Assembly (NCBI GenBank): GCA_965207915.1
Contig: OZ242304.1
Span: 186,001 to 250,000, forward strand
Reading direction: 5' to 3'
DNA length: 64,000 nt
Source: VXNJ01 sp009840625
Lineage (GTDB): Bacteria; Chloroflexota; UBA11872; VXNJ01
Positions within the stretch are counted from its first letter, which is position 1, and every line of letters starts with the position of its first letter. Shown piece by piece: positions 1-8,707 of the stretch. A program made the translations under genes and the position numbers. The notes below the pieces were generated by a model. It was given only the letters and a program-made list of their open reading frames with translations. It was not told the DNA's origin and ran no database searches.

Positions 1-121
1 CCCCGGTCAGCGCTTCCGATACCCCGGCTATCCGGGTCATGGCGCCCGAGGCGATCTCGACCTCCCGCTCGTGCTCACGCACGACGAGCACTTCGGGTTT
101 CCGCAACTCAACGTCAGACAT
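1..121 (-). CDS. Partial CDS, probable cupin-like protein (N-terminus only)
   Basis: A minus-strand reading frame opens with ATG at 121 and runs off the start of the window without a stop, giving 40 residues beginning MSDVELRKPEVLVVREHE. The segment containing SGAMTRIAGVSEALTG resembles the N-terminal part of small cupin proteins, but the conserved metal-binding histidines would lie outside the window. Family membership is therefore an impression from a short stretch. It is followed on the same strand by nothing visible; the VOC gene lies upstream of it on the same strand, 129 bases away. Confidence 0.5.
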   Translation of the reverse strand, partial: MSDVELRKPEVLVVREHEREVEIASGAMTRIAGVSEALTG

Positions 122-250
122 CTGCCCGAATTATCCGGTAGCACCGTGTGCGGCGATCGGCCGACGGCGCCGTTCGACGGCCGGCGCCGGGGGTCGCGGA
201 GGGTCCAGAGCCCCCCGCTGGCAACGCCGCTTAGGACTGCTGCGAGAACC

Positions 251-628
251 TTACCGGTGCTGGTCGATGAGGACCGGATTCCCGTCTGGATCGATGGCCA
301 TAAGGCTGCCGGGGCCGGAGCCGTCCGGATCAACCTCGCTGACCAGGCTGACGCCGGCATCCTTGAGGCGGCGCTGGATCTGCCGCACGTCATCGAACGA
401 GTCCAGATCCTGGCCGAACCGGTCCCAACCCGGATTGAAGGTGAGGATGTTCTCCTCGAACATTCCTTCGAACAACCCGATGGTGTGATCGCCGTTGCGC
501 AGAATCTGCCATTTGGCTTCCCGGTCCCCGCCGATCACCTTGAACCCAAAACTTTCGTAGAACTTTCGCGACGCGTCGATATCGGCGACGGCGAGGCTGA
601 TCGAAAACGCCCCGAGATCCATTTCCAC
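251..628 (-). CDS. VOC (glyoxalase/bleomycin resistance-like) family protein
   Basis: 125 residues, the usual length of a single-module VOC protein. Family features are the opening beta strand ISLAVADIDASRKFYESFGF, a central GDHTIGLFEG strand and the closing MAIDPDGNPVLIDQH, where the Asp-Pro-Asp-Gly-Asn turn and strand are typical of the second half of the fold. VOC proteins bind a divalent metal and act as lyases, dioxygenases or drug-binding proteins; nothing here fixes the substrate. The first codon is GTG at 628, with an ATG two codons later as an equal alternative; a GAGG precedes them. Cytoplasmic, no signal peptide. Confidence 0.8.
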   Translation of the reverse strand: MEMDLGAFSISLAVADIDASRKFYESFGFKVIGGDREAKWQILRNGDHTIGLFEGMFEENILTFNPGWDRFGQDLDSFDDVRQIQRRLKDAGVSLVSEVDPDGSGPGSLMAIDPDGNPVLIDQHR

Positions 629-848
629 TTTCCGACCTCAAATTCAGCTTTTGCGGATCGATGCGGCCCGGACTCGTCCGACGATTCGCCGATGCCGGTC
701 CGCGAGCCCATGCTAGTTGAATCCGGCGGCAACCCGCCCAACGGCCCGGTTCCCGTCAATCTGCCAGATGCGGTCGAAACACGGCTTATTGAGGGTCAGT
801 GCCCGGCGACCGCCGCGCGAAGTCGATCCTTCCTGTGTCCGGGCCCCG

Positions 849-3275
849 TCAAGGGGTCAACACGCGAAAGCTCTCAAACTCTTCAAGATTGCGGTTGCCG
901 CCGATGAATCCGCCCGCCAGGGCGATGAAGCCTTGGTCCAGGTTGTGGCTCAAGTCGAGTTCCAGAACCGGATTGCCATCGACGAAGAACCACCCTGAGG
1001 ATCCGGTCGCAATCAGCAGCATACGGCGGTTAGTCTGACCATCTTCGGTTTCGGACGCTTGCCCGGTGCCCAGCCGCTCAAAACGATCTTCCCCGGTGGT
1101 CCGCGTGTAGTGGAAGACCTCTCTGTCTCCGTCTAAACCGACCATTTCAAACCGGTCGGACCGGGAGTTGCGGAATATGAAACCGGCGTCCCAATCAGTT
1201 TCAGCCGGCAGTGGAACCACGGCTTCGGCCACCAGATCGCGGGCGAAGGCGCCGCTCTGCAGCACCGCAATTTTGTCGGCATCGACCCGGTCCAACTTCC
1301 CGGCACCGGATTCGAAGTGTGGCTGAAGGGCCCGCCCGGCAAAGCTTTCAAAGCGCGTTGCCGCGCCGCTCACCTCGTGGCCGCTGTAGTAACCGGTAAT
1401 GACCGCCACATCGCCGGATTCGTTCCAGGCGTCAAGTTTCAGTTCCGCGACCAGCTCTCCGTTGCCGAATAGCCACCCGCGCTCGCCTACCGCAATCAGG
1501 CTGAGATGGTTTGATTCGCCCACACCGCCGCGGAATCGCGGCATTCGGCCTTCGCCGACTATCGCCCGCGGCGGGTCATCGCCGAAAAAGAGGCGCCAGG
1601 AAGCGTCGGAGGCGACGGCCAGGAAATATGCGTTGTCGCCGACGTCGCGAAACTGGAATCCGTAATCAAACCCGCCGGCCGCCGCGCTGTAGGGATTGAA
1701 GAAGGTGGCCTCGATCACAAAATCGGCCGCGTCGAACATGGCCCTGCCGGCTTCGATGAACCCGTCGTCGGGATCGTGCGTCAGTGTCCCGCTGGAGGGA
1801 CCGAAATCGGAACTTCCCGGAGGAGTTGCCTCTTCGGGTGGCTGGGCAGACATGCTGGGGGCGAGTCTCCCGGACCGCAGCTCCGGAAGGAGACTGGCCA
1901 GCTCATCGTGGCGGATCGCGAATCCGATTCCCTGGGCCAGCCGCGAGGGAATCCCGGAGGTATTCATGCCCACGACCTGGCCCCGCAGGTTGAGCAGCGG
2001 TCCGCCGCTGTTGCCCGGATTGATCGCCGCGTCGGTCTGCAGGTGAATCACCTCGTCGAGGACGCGTTCCAACGACGAGACGATGCCGGTCGTAACCGTC
2101 AACCCCCCTTGGAGTCCCAGTGGAAAACCCAGCGCAACGACCGACTCGCCGGCGCGGACGGTCGTGGCCAGGGGCAGGAAATGCAACGGTGAACCGGTGG
2201 TGATTTTCAGCAGGGCGATGTCGCGGCCCGAATCGATGCCGACCAGGTCGGGATCCCAACGGCTGCCATCCTCGAGCACAACCTCCATGTCGCCGACGCG
2301 TTCCACGACGTGGGCGTTGGTGAGGATGTGGCCCTCCCGATCGATCACGAAACCCGAACCCGAACCGGTCGTCCCCTCGATGCGAACCACCGCCGAGCGG
2401 GCGCCCGCGACCACATCGACCACCGGCATCTCCGGGGGCTCGGAAATGAACGTCCCGGGGGTCACGTAGCGGTCGGCCGGTTCTGGCTGCAGCGGCGCGC
2501 CGGTGAACATCCCGACCTGCTTGGCAAGGTCCCCACCGTTGGCGATCGTCACCGTGCCGGCGCTGGCCCAGGGGAAATCGCTGGTCCAGAGTTGCAGCAC
2601 CGCGCGTTGCAACCGGATGGACCGCAGACCCTCGTAGTCGCGCACGCGCGAGGTCGGCAATCCGAAGGTGAGCAACGGATCGGGGACCGACCGGTAGGTC
2701 GCCAGAAAACGCGGCTCGACGCCCAGCAACGCGACCCGGCGCTGGGCAATCTCATTGAAGCTGAGCGATTCTTCGCCGGCGAACGACTCGGTCTCGGGCA
2801 CCAGCAGCGTCGCCAGCTGCGCGTCGCGTCCGCGGCGCGTCAGATCGTCGAAAACGTTAACGAACGCCGTGCTGCCCGATTCGGGGCGCCACTGGAAAAC
2901 CGCTTTCTGCATCACCTGGGTGGTGAAGCCGTCCCAGACGAACCGGCGCGAAATCGGATAACCGACCGCGGCCACCCCGCCGTGATCCTGGAACGCGCTC
3001 CAGAACCGGGCCTGACCGTCATCGATCACCGCGAATCCGTCCTGGGGATCCGCCGTATCGGTCGCGCCCTGGGTGAAGAACCAGCCGCCGGCAATCGGAT
3101 AGTCGGCAGCTTGGGCGCCGGCGGCGGGCACGAAACCGACGGTAAGCGCCAAAAGCGCCGTCACCAGCCCGATCCGGAGAATCCGCACGAAATTGCGGCG
3201 GTCGGTCTTCAAATCTCGGAAGCCGCGAACGGCCGTTACGGCTGCAGCCGCCGTTTCAATCCGTGGTACGTACAA
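849..3275 (-). CDS. Secreted HtrA/DegP-like trypsin-family serine protease with C-terminal duplicated domain
   Basis: Up to 808 residues. A hydrophobic segment at about residues 33-50 ends in AGAQA-AD and looks like a signal peptide. Residues about 95-240 carry two related motifs, VGYPISRRF...QKAVFQW and FGLPTSRV...LQRAVLQLW, a repeat common in exported proteins of Chloroflexota (inference from memory). The S1C protease domain spans about 285-465, with the full triad: His322 in TNAHVVE, Asp352 in GRDIALLKI and Ser423 in GNSGGP. There is no PDZ domain; instead two jelly-roll-like halves follow, each closing with a similar motif (TRFESFAGRAL and EEFESFRVLTP). The listed start is TTG; a GTG at 3188, just before the hydrophobic segment, would give a more normal signal peptide. 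The role is probably extracytoplasmic protein quality control or turnover. Confidence 0.85.
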   Translation of the reverse strand: MYVPRIETAAAAVTAVRGFRDLKTDRRNFVRILRIGLVTALLALTVGFVPAAGAQAADYPIAGGWFFTQGATDTADPQDGFAVIDDGQARFWSAFQDHGGVAAVGYPISRRFVWDGFTTQVMQKAVFQWRPESGSTAFVNVFDDLTRRGRDAQLATLLVPETESFAGEESLSFNEIAQRRVALLGVEPRFLATYRSVPDPLLTFGLPTSRVRDYEGLRSIRLQRAVLQLWTSDFPWASAGTVTIANGGDLAKQVGMFTGAPLQPEPADRYVTPGTFISEPPEMPVVDVVAGARSAVVRIEGTTGSGSGFVIDREGHILTNAHVVERVGDMEVVLEDGSRWDPDLVGIDSGRDIALLKITTGSPLHFLPLATTVRAGESVVALGFPLGLQGGLTVTTGIVSSLERVLDEVIHLQTDAAINPGNSGGPLLNLRGQVVGMNTSGIPSRLAQGIGFAIRHDELASLLPELRSGRLAPSMSAQPPEEATPPGSSDFGPSSGTLTHDPDDGFIEAGRAMFDAADFVIEATFFNPYSAAAGGFDYGFQFRDVGDNAYFLAVASDASWRLFFGDDPPRAIVGEGRMPRFRGGVGESNHLSLIAVGERGWLFGNGELVAELKLDAWNESGDVAVITGYYSGHEVSGAATRFESFAGRALQPHFESGAGKLDRVDADKIAVLQSGAFARDLVAEAVVPLPAETDWDAGFIFRNSRSDRFEMVGLDGDREVFHYTRTTGEDRFERLGTGQASETEDGQTNRRMLLIATGSSGWFFVDGNPVLELDLSHNLDQGFIALAGGFIGGNRNLEEFESFRVLTP

Positions 3276-3562
3276 AGTGGATAGGTGACGGTTCGATTTC
3301 CGTGGACCTTGCCCTCATATATATACGGGTTCTTGGGGATTCAAGATTGCCGGATGGGAACGGGTCGGCGGCGCCGGTTCGGATTCGCCATGCGGTTTAT
3401 ACCAACCAGACCTGCCGCAAACTGAAAACGTTGAGTTGAAAATCGATCGCAGGAGTGGTTCCGGCCCGATACCCCGGCCATGCGGGCGCCGGCGGCAGGA
3501 GCACCGGGTTGGCCCGGCCGGCACCCGGACTGGGCGGTCAATTGTTGCCAAGGGGGTGCGGA

Positions 3563-4399
3563 ATGAACCAGCTGCAGGGAAAAGTCGCCGTGATCACCGG
3601 GGCGACCGGCGGGATCGGCCGGGCCGCGGCGCGGCGGTTTGCCGAGGCCGGGGCAAGACTCACCCTCGTGGACCTGGACGAGGATGCGCTCCAGGAACTG
3701 GTCGAATCGCTGGGCCCCGAAAGTGCCAACTTTTGCGCCGCCGACGTGACCGATCCGGCCCAGACCAAGGCCTATGTCGAGGCCGCCACCGAGCGATGGC
3801 AACGCATTGACGTCCTGCTGGCCAACGCCGGGATCGAAGGGCCGGTTGCGCCTATCTCCGAATATCCGGACGAGGATTTCGAACGGGTCCTATCGGTAAA
3901 CGTGCACGGCGTATTCCTGGGGGTAAAGCACGTGTTTCCGGTCATGCGTCGCGGCGGAGGAGGCAGCATCGTGATCACGTCGTCAACCGCCGGCGTACGC
4001 GGATCGGCGGGCATGTCGGGTTATTCGGTCAGCAAACACGCGGTCGTGGGCCTCGCCCGTACCGTGGCAATTGAAGGAGCGGCCCACGGAATCCGGGTCA
4101 ATACGGTGAATCCGGCCCCGATTCAGACCAGGATGATGCGCTCGATCGAGCACATGCGGGCCGAGGCCGGCGCAAGCCTGCAGATGACCGCCGAGCAGCA
4201 TCGGCAGCGGATGCAGTCGCAGATTCCGCTGGGGCGCTATGGCAGGCCCGAGGAGGTGGCGCAGGTAATGGCTTTCCTGGCCAGCGATCAGGCCAGTTTC
4301 TGCACCGGCGGAATCTACATGGTCGATGGCGGCTGGACCCAGGGACAACCGCCTCGGGATTCGTCAACGCCGTCCGGTTCAGAGACAAACGGGCCGTGA
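3563..4399 (+). CDS. SDR family NAD(P)-dependent oxidoreductase
   Basis: 278 residues, classical short-chain dehydrogenase. Cofactor motif TGATGGIG near the N-terminus, NAG in LLANAGIEG, catalytic Ser in ITSSTAG, YSVSK (YxxxK) and the C-terminal GGIYMVDGGWT. The Asp at the end of beta 2 (LVDLDED) suggests NAD preference. The ATG at 3563 is preceded by AGGGGG at the right distance, so the longer upstream frame is not needed. It opens a plus-strand run of metabolic genes reaching 9969; the substrate cannot be told from sequence. Confidence 0.9.
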   Translation: MNQLQGKVAVITGATGGIGRAAARRFAEAGARLTLVDLDEDALQELVESLGPESANFCAADVTDPAQTKAYVEAATERWQRIDVLLANAGIEGPVAPISEYPDEDFERVLSVNVHGVFLGVKHVFPVMRRGGGGSIVITSSTAGVRGSAGMSGYSVSKHAVVGLARTVAIEGAAHGIRVNTVNPAPIQTRMMRSIEHMRAEAGASLQMTAEQHRQRMQSQIPLGRYGRPEEVAQVMAFLASDQASFCTGGIYMVDGGWTQGQPPRDSSTPSGSETNGP

Positions 4400-4608
4400 T
4401 CGTAAGCGCGGGCGCTCGCGTTTTTGGCGCGAGCCGGCTGTAGAACTAGTCCCTTTTTCGTCTTTCCATTTCGCTCGTGAACATCGTCAGTCCGCCGACG
4501 CGGGCGGCCAGGTTGAACCCTGACCGCCTGGCGAGTTTCTCGACCGGCCACCCTGGCTGGCGGCGCGCGTGACCGGAAGTTCGCGCATTGCCGGAGCCCG
4601 GGGTCGCC

Positions 4609-5607
4609 ATGGGTAACCGGGTTCTTCCGACCATTCGGGTGGAGCGGTTGGCCGACGCGCCAATCATCTCCCCGGACACCCACCCGATCGCCGGCCCGAA
4701 CATCCAGGGCCCTTCGCTGATTCGGGTCCCGGACTGGGTCCGGCGGCCGCTCGGCCGGTACTACCTCTATTTCGCCGATCACAAGGGCAGCTATATCCGG
4801 CTGGCGTATTCCGATGATCTGCTCGGTCCGTGGACGATTCACCCCCGGGGCAGCCTGCGGATCGAGGATTCGCACTTCCCCAGCGATCCGCCACCGTTCG
4901 AAGAGGACGAGCTGCACAGGGTCGCAGCGCGATACCGGCGGAACCCCCGCTACAACCGGCTTCCGCACTCGCTGGTCGAGGAGTTCACGACTCCGCACAT
5001 CGCCTCGCCGGACGCGCACGTGGACCACGCAAACCGGCGCATCGTGATGTATTTCCACGGATTGGAGGCTTTCGGTGTCCAGAAGAGCCGGGCCGCGGTT
5101 TCGCGGGACGGGGTCGACTTCCGTGCCCTTCACGAGATCCTGGGGCGAACGTACCTGCGAGTGTTCCGGCATAACGACTTCACTTACGGCATCGCCATGC
5201 CCGGCCAGCTCTACCGCTCGGCCGACGGCCTGTCCGGGTTCGAGCAAGGCCCGACCCTTTTCAACCCCGACATGCGGCATTGCGGGTTGCTCAAGCGCGG
5301 CGACTTGTTGCACGTCTTCTGGACGCAGGTTGGGCATGCGCCGGAACGGATCCTTTTGAGCACGATCGACCTCTCGGACCCATGGACCCGGTGGAAGGAG
5401 ACCGCGGCCGTTGAGGTCATGCGGCCCGAGCGGTCCTGGGAAGGGGCCGATCTGCCGCTGGTGCCGTCGCAGGGAAGCGTTGCCTACAACCGCGTAAACC
5501 AGCTGCGCGACCCGGCGATCTTCGAGGAGGGCGGTCGGGTGTTTCTGCTCTATGCGGTCGCCGGCGAGGCGGGCATCGCAATAGCCGAGCTGCACCTGGG
5601 CCACTGA
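4609..5607 (+). CDS. Five-bladed beta-propeller protein, GH43-like (putative glycosidase)
   Basis: About 332 residues from the ATG at 4609; a TTG at 4588 is an alternative. The protein has the repeated pattern of a GH43/GH32-type propeller: YYLYFADHKGSYIRLAYSDD for one blade, RIVMYFHGL for another, and the closing RDPAIFEEGGRVFLLYAVAGEAGIAIAEL, where the RDP strand is characteristic of arabinanase/levansucrase-fold proteins. No signal peptide is visible, so it is probably cytoplasmic. The catalytic acids cannot be assigned with confidence. It sits between an SDR and an aminotransferase, 209 bases after the former, and may act on sugar derivatives in the same catabolic run. Confidence 0.65.
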   Translation: MGNRVLPTIRVERLADAPIISPDTHPIAGPNIQGPSLIRVPDWVRRPLGRYYLYFADHKGSYIRLAYSDDLLGPWTIHPRGSLRIEDSHFPSDPPPFEEDELHRVAARYRRNPRYNRLPHSLVEEFTTPHIASPDAHVDHANRRIVMYFHGLEAFGVQKSRAAVSRDGVDFRALHEILGRTYLRVFRHNDFTYGIAMPGQLYRSADGLSGFEQGPTLFNPDMRHCGLLKRGDLLHVFWTQVGHAPERILLSTIDLSDPWTRWKETAAVEVMRPERSWEGADLPLVPSQGSVAYNRVNQLRDPAIFEEGGRVFLLYAVAGEAGIAIAELHLGH

Positions 5608-5821
5608 TTGGGGGCAAGCCCTCCATCCCGCGCCCCCGTCGCCGGCACGGCAAATCCGCGCCGCCCGGAGTCGATCTTGTTCCCATTTAACCGTGGCCCC
5701 GCGTAGACCGAAACGCCGGTCGTGACAACGGCGGTCCTGGCCGCCGGTGCCCGGGAGCGCACAGTCAAAAATGAGAACATGCGCACGGTCGAGCCAACCA
5801 GGCCTCCCCGCCACGGCCGTA

Positions 5822-6994
5822 ATGAGCCGGGCCAAATCCGAAACAATCAGCGGTCGGCCGCCAGTGATTGAGCGTCGCAACCGCCACTTTGACGAACTGG
5901 TCGCGCGCAAGGGCCTTATGTGGCTGGGCCAGAACACCAACCATTTCCAGCCCCATCCGGCCGTTCGGGCGGCGATGCTCGAATGCATCGACTCCGGCGA
6001 ATTCCACCTGTATGCGCCGCCACTCGGTCTGGAAGCCCTGCGGCGAGAAATCCTCGCCGATCTTGGAATCGAATCCGGGTTTTCGGTGCTGGTCACTGAC
6101 GGGGCGATCGAAGGCCTGTATCACGCCTGCCGGACGCTGCTGAAACCCGGTGACGAAATGCTGGTTACCGATCCGGGCTGGCTCTGGCCGCGGCAGTTTG
6201 CCGCCAGCGCCGGGGCCGTGGTCGCGGAAATTCCGATTTACGACCAGTCGGCCGGGTTCAGGCTCAGTCCCGCCCGGTTGCGGGTGGCGATTACGCCCCG
6301 GACCCGCCTGGTCTACCTGGTTGATCCCAGCAACCCGCTTGGATCGGTCCAGACAGAAGAAGAAATCCGCGAGATTGCCGACATCTGCCGCGCCGCCGGA
6401 TCGATCCTGGTCCACGACTGCACCTACCGCCACTTCGCCGCCGAGCATCGGCTGGCCGCCGATCACTACCCAGAAGGGACGATCACCACCTACAGCTTTT
6501 CCAAATGGCTCGGGATCGCCGGACTGCGCCTCGGCGCCCTGGTCGCATCGCCGGAACTGATAGGGAGCCTGGCCGAGGCGCCACCGAACAATCTGGGCGC
6601 GTCCGTCCTGGCGCAACGCGCCGCACTGGCCGGACTCGAGCACAAGTCGGCGTGGTTTCCCGCGGTCCACGACGCCCAGCTCGCCAACCAGGCGTCGATC
6701 AAGGCCGCGGTCGATGCCATTCCGGGACTTGAATTGACCGTGTATCCATCGAACGGCAACTTCGTTTGCATCGACGTGAGCGGCGCTTCAATCGCGCCCG
6801 ACCGGTTGTGCGAGTACTACCTCGAACGCGACGTCCTCATCCGTCAGGGCAGGTACCACACGGCCCGCTTCGCCGAGCGGTTCATCAAGGTGGGGACGAC
6901 GACGCCGGGCGAATGGATCACCGCTTTCTGTGACCATCTCGGGGAAGCGGTCGCGCGATGCCGCGGGGAGTCAGCCGCCGGCGAGCTGTTCTGA
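5822..6994 (+). CDS. PLP-dependent aminotransferase class I/II
   Basis: About 390 residues. Fold type I signatures: VTDGAIEGLYHACRTLLKPGD around the cofactor phosphate site, VDPSNPLG (NP of the conserved Asn-Pro-x-Gly), the Asp in LVHDCTYRHF that pairs with the pyridine nitrogen, and the Schiff-base lysine in TYSFSKWLGIAGLRLGAL. The ATG at 5822 is chosen because the protein then starts just before the RRNRHFDELVARKG segment; the frame is open upstream to 5747. It lies 41 bases ahead of the SDR at 7036, consistent with one transcript. The amino donor and acceptor are unknown. Confidence 0.88.
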   Translation: MSRAKSETISGRPPVIERRNRHFDELVARKGLMWLGQNTNHFQPHPAVRAAMLECIDSGEFHLYAPPLGLEALRREILADLGIESGFSVLVTDGAIEGLYHACRTLLKPGDEMLVTDPGWLWPRQFAASAGAVVAEIPIYDQSAGFRLSPARLRVAITPRTRLVYLVDPSNPLGSVQTEEEIREIADICRAAGSILVHDCTYRHFAAEHRLAADHYPEGTITTYSFSKWLGIAGLRLGALVASPELIGSLAEAPPNNLGASVLAQRAALAGLEHKSAWFPAVHDAQLANQASIKAAVDAIPGLELTVYPSNGNFVCIDVSGASIAPDRLCEYYLERDVLIRQGRYHTARFAERFIKVGTTTPGEWITAFCDHLGEAVARCRGESAAGELF

Positions 6995-7035
6995 TGCCCA
7001 CTCGATAGACCAATCAATCACGAAAGAGGTAGCAG

Positions 7036-7818
7036 TTGGATCTTCATCTAGCCGGCAAACGGGCGTTGGTCACCGGCGCCTCGCAGGGAATCGGCGAGGG
7101 GCTGGCCGAGGCCTTCGCGCGCGAGGGCGTAAACCTGGTTCTGGTCGCCCGCAACGAGGTCCGTCTGCTGGCGGTCAAAACTCGGCTGATCGACAGCTAC
7201 GGGGTTGCGGTCGAGGTATGCCCGGGTGATCTGACCACGGAAGAGACCATCGATACGGTCGCCTCCGTCGCGGGCGACGTAGACATATTGGTCAACAACG
7301 CCGGCAGCATCCCGGGCGGGAACCTGGAATCGGTCGACGAGGCGTCCTGGCGCGAAGGGTGGGACCTCAAGGTATACGGCTACATCAATCTGACCCGCGC
7401 GATTTATCCGAACATGCGCGACCGCGGCGGAGGGGTCATCATCAACAACATCGGCAACGCCGGCCAGGTCTACGATCCCGAATACGTCGCCGGAACTTCC
7501 GGCAACGCCAGCCTGATGGCCTTTACGCGGGCGCTCGGCGGACGCAGCCTCGACGATGGAATCCGGGTCGTCGGGGTCAACCCGGGACCGGTCGAAACCG
7601 AGCGGATCTACAAACTCCTCCGGCGCCGCGCCCTGGACCTGTACGGTGACGAATCCCAGTTCACCAAACTGCTGGAACGCTATCCGCTCAAGCGACCGGC
7701 GACCGTTCCCGAGGTGGTCGACCTGATGGTGTTCCTGGCCTCGGACCGCTCCGGCTACACGTCGGGGACGATCGTCACGGTAGACGGCGGGATCAGTTCG
7801 CGCCACTCGATCATCTAG
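7036..7818 (+). CDS. SDR-fold protein with altered catalytic motif
   Basis: 260 residues starting at TTG, preceded by AAGAGG at a suitable spacing. It has the SDR cofactor motif TGASQGIG, NNAG and a C-terminal GTIVTVDGG. Where the catalytic YxxxK is expected, the sequence reads YVAGTSGNASLMAF: the tyrosine is displaced or replaced and the lysine is an asparagine. Proteins with this variation exist in the family, so it may not be a classical alcohol dehydrogenase. The next gene begins 10 bases after the stop and appears translationally linked to it by an AGGAG directly after the stop codon. Confidence 0.85.
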   Translation: MDLHLAGKRALVTGASQGIGEGLAEAFAREGVNLVLVARNEVRLLAVKTRLIDSYGVAVEVCPGDLTTEETIDTVASVAGDVDILVNNAGSIPGGNLESVDEASWREGWDLKVYGYINLTRAIYPNMRDRGGGVIINNIGNAGQVYDPEYVAGTSGNASLMAFTRALGGRSLDDGIRVVGVNPGPVETERIYKLLRRRALDLYGDESQFTKLLERYPLKRPATVPEVVDLMVFLASDRSGYTSGTIVTVDGGISSRHSII

Positions 7819-7831
7819 GAGCATCGCCATT
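7817..7831 (+). promoter_or_regulatory. Ribosome binding site placing an ATT start codon
   Basis: AGGAG at 7817-7821 overlaps the end of the upstream SDR stop codon and is followed after seven bases by ATT at 7829. No ATG, GTG or TTG in the same frame lies near it, and the protein from ATT onward aligns in its expected length with alpha/beta hydrolases. Confidence 0.6.
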
Positions 7832-8707
7832 CCGTTCGCAACCACCGACGACGACGTCCGCCTCTACTACGAATCCGACGGCCGCGGAGAGCCACTGATA
7901 TTCGTTCACGAATTTGCCGGCAATCACTGGAGCTGGGAACCCCAGATCGCGGCGTTCGCGCGGCGCTATCGCTGCATCACGTTTGCCGCCCGCGGCTATC
8001 CGCCGTCGGACGTTCCGCAACGCGTGGAGGCCTACTCGCAGGAGCGGGCGGCCGAAGACATCGTCGCCGTCATGCGCGCCGCCGGCGCCGGATCGGCGCA
8101 CCTCGTCGGTCTGTCGATGGGCGGATTCGCGGTCCTGCATGCCGCCATGCGACATCCTGAAAGGGTGCGGTCGCTGGTGGTGGCGGGAACCGGCTACGGC
8201 GCCGAAAAAGAGCACGAGGCGTACTTCCGGAAAGTTTCGGAAACGGTGGCCAGCGGGTTCGAGCGGGGCGGGGCCGAATTCGCCCCGATCTACGCAGAGG
8301 GGGCTTCGCGCGTCCAGTTCCAGGAAAAAGACCCGCGCGGCTGGCGAATATTCGCCGAACGGCTCGCCAGGCACTCGCAGGTGGGGGCGGCCAACACCAT
8401 GCGCGGCGTCCAGGCCCGCCGACCCTCGCTTTACGGTCTCGAAGCGAAACTCGCGGCAATCACGGCCCCGACCCTGGTCGTCAGCGGGGATGAGGACGAC
8501 CACTGCCTCCAGCCGGGGATTTTCCTGAAACGAACGATCCCCGCCTGCGGGTTGGCCGTATTGCCCAAGACCGGGCACACGATAAACCTCGAGGAACCCG
8601 AGCTCTTCAACCGTCTGCTCGCCGAATTCCTCGCTTCAGTCGAGGCGGGCGGCTGGCGGGACCGCGACCCGCGCGCCGATCCCGACCAGATCATGCGCAC
8701 TTCGTGA
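7829..8707 (+). CDS. Alpha/beta hydrolase fold protein (apparent ATT start)
   Basis: 292 residues if read from the ATT at 7829, beginning PFATTDDDVRLYYES after the initiator. The N-terminal half before the first conventional start (GTG at 8024) contains the essential oxyanion segment IFVHEFAGNHWSWEPQI and FAARGYPPSD, so the short version would be non-functional. Catalytic residues visible: nucleophile Ser in GLSMGG, acid Asp in SGDEDDH and His in TGHTINLEEP. The stop overlaps the next start as GTGA (8704-8707), indicating translational coupling to the amidohydrolase. Likely an esterase, lactonase or C-C hydrolase in the same catabolic run. ATT could instead be a point change or sequencing error from ATG. 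Confidence 0.82.
   Translation: MPFATTDDDVRLYYESDGRGEPLIFVHEFAGNHWSWEPQIAAFARRYRCITFAARGYPPSDVPQRVEAYSQERAAEDIVAVMRAAGAGSAHLVGLSMGGFAVLHAAMRHPERVRSLVVAGTGYGAEKEHEAYFRKVSETVASGFERGGAEFAPIYAEGASRVQFQEKDPRGWRIFAERLARHSQVGAANTMRGVQARRPSLYGLEAKLAAITAPTLVVSGDEDDHCLQPGIFLKRTIPACGLAVLPKTGHTINLEEPELFNRLLAEFLASVEAGGWRDRDPRADPDQIMRTS

Noticed and set aside
2310..3284. Long plus-strand frame opposite the HtrA gene (324 codons)
   Set aside because: It is antisense to a protein with an intact protease triad and has no recognisable motifs; long antisense frames are expected at this GC content.
4414..4434. Hairpin GCTCGCG/CGCGAGC after the first SDR gene
   Set aside because: Only a 7 bp stem with the T-run in the loop, not after it; not a convincing intrinsic terminator.
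4315..6096. 593-codon minus-strand frame across the propeller and aminotransferase genes
   Set aside because: Arg/Pro-rich shadow of two well-supported plus-strand genes, with no domain signature.
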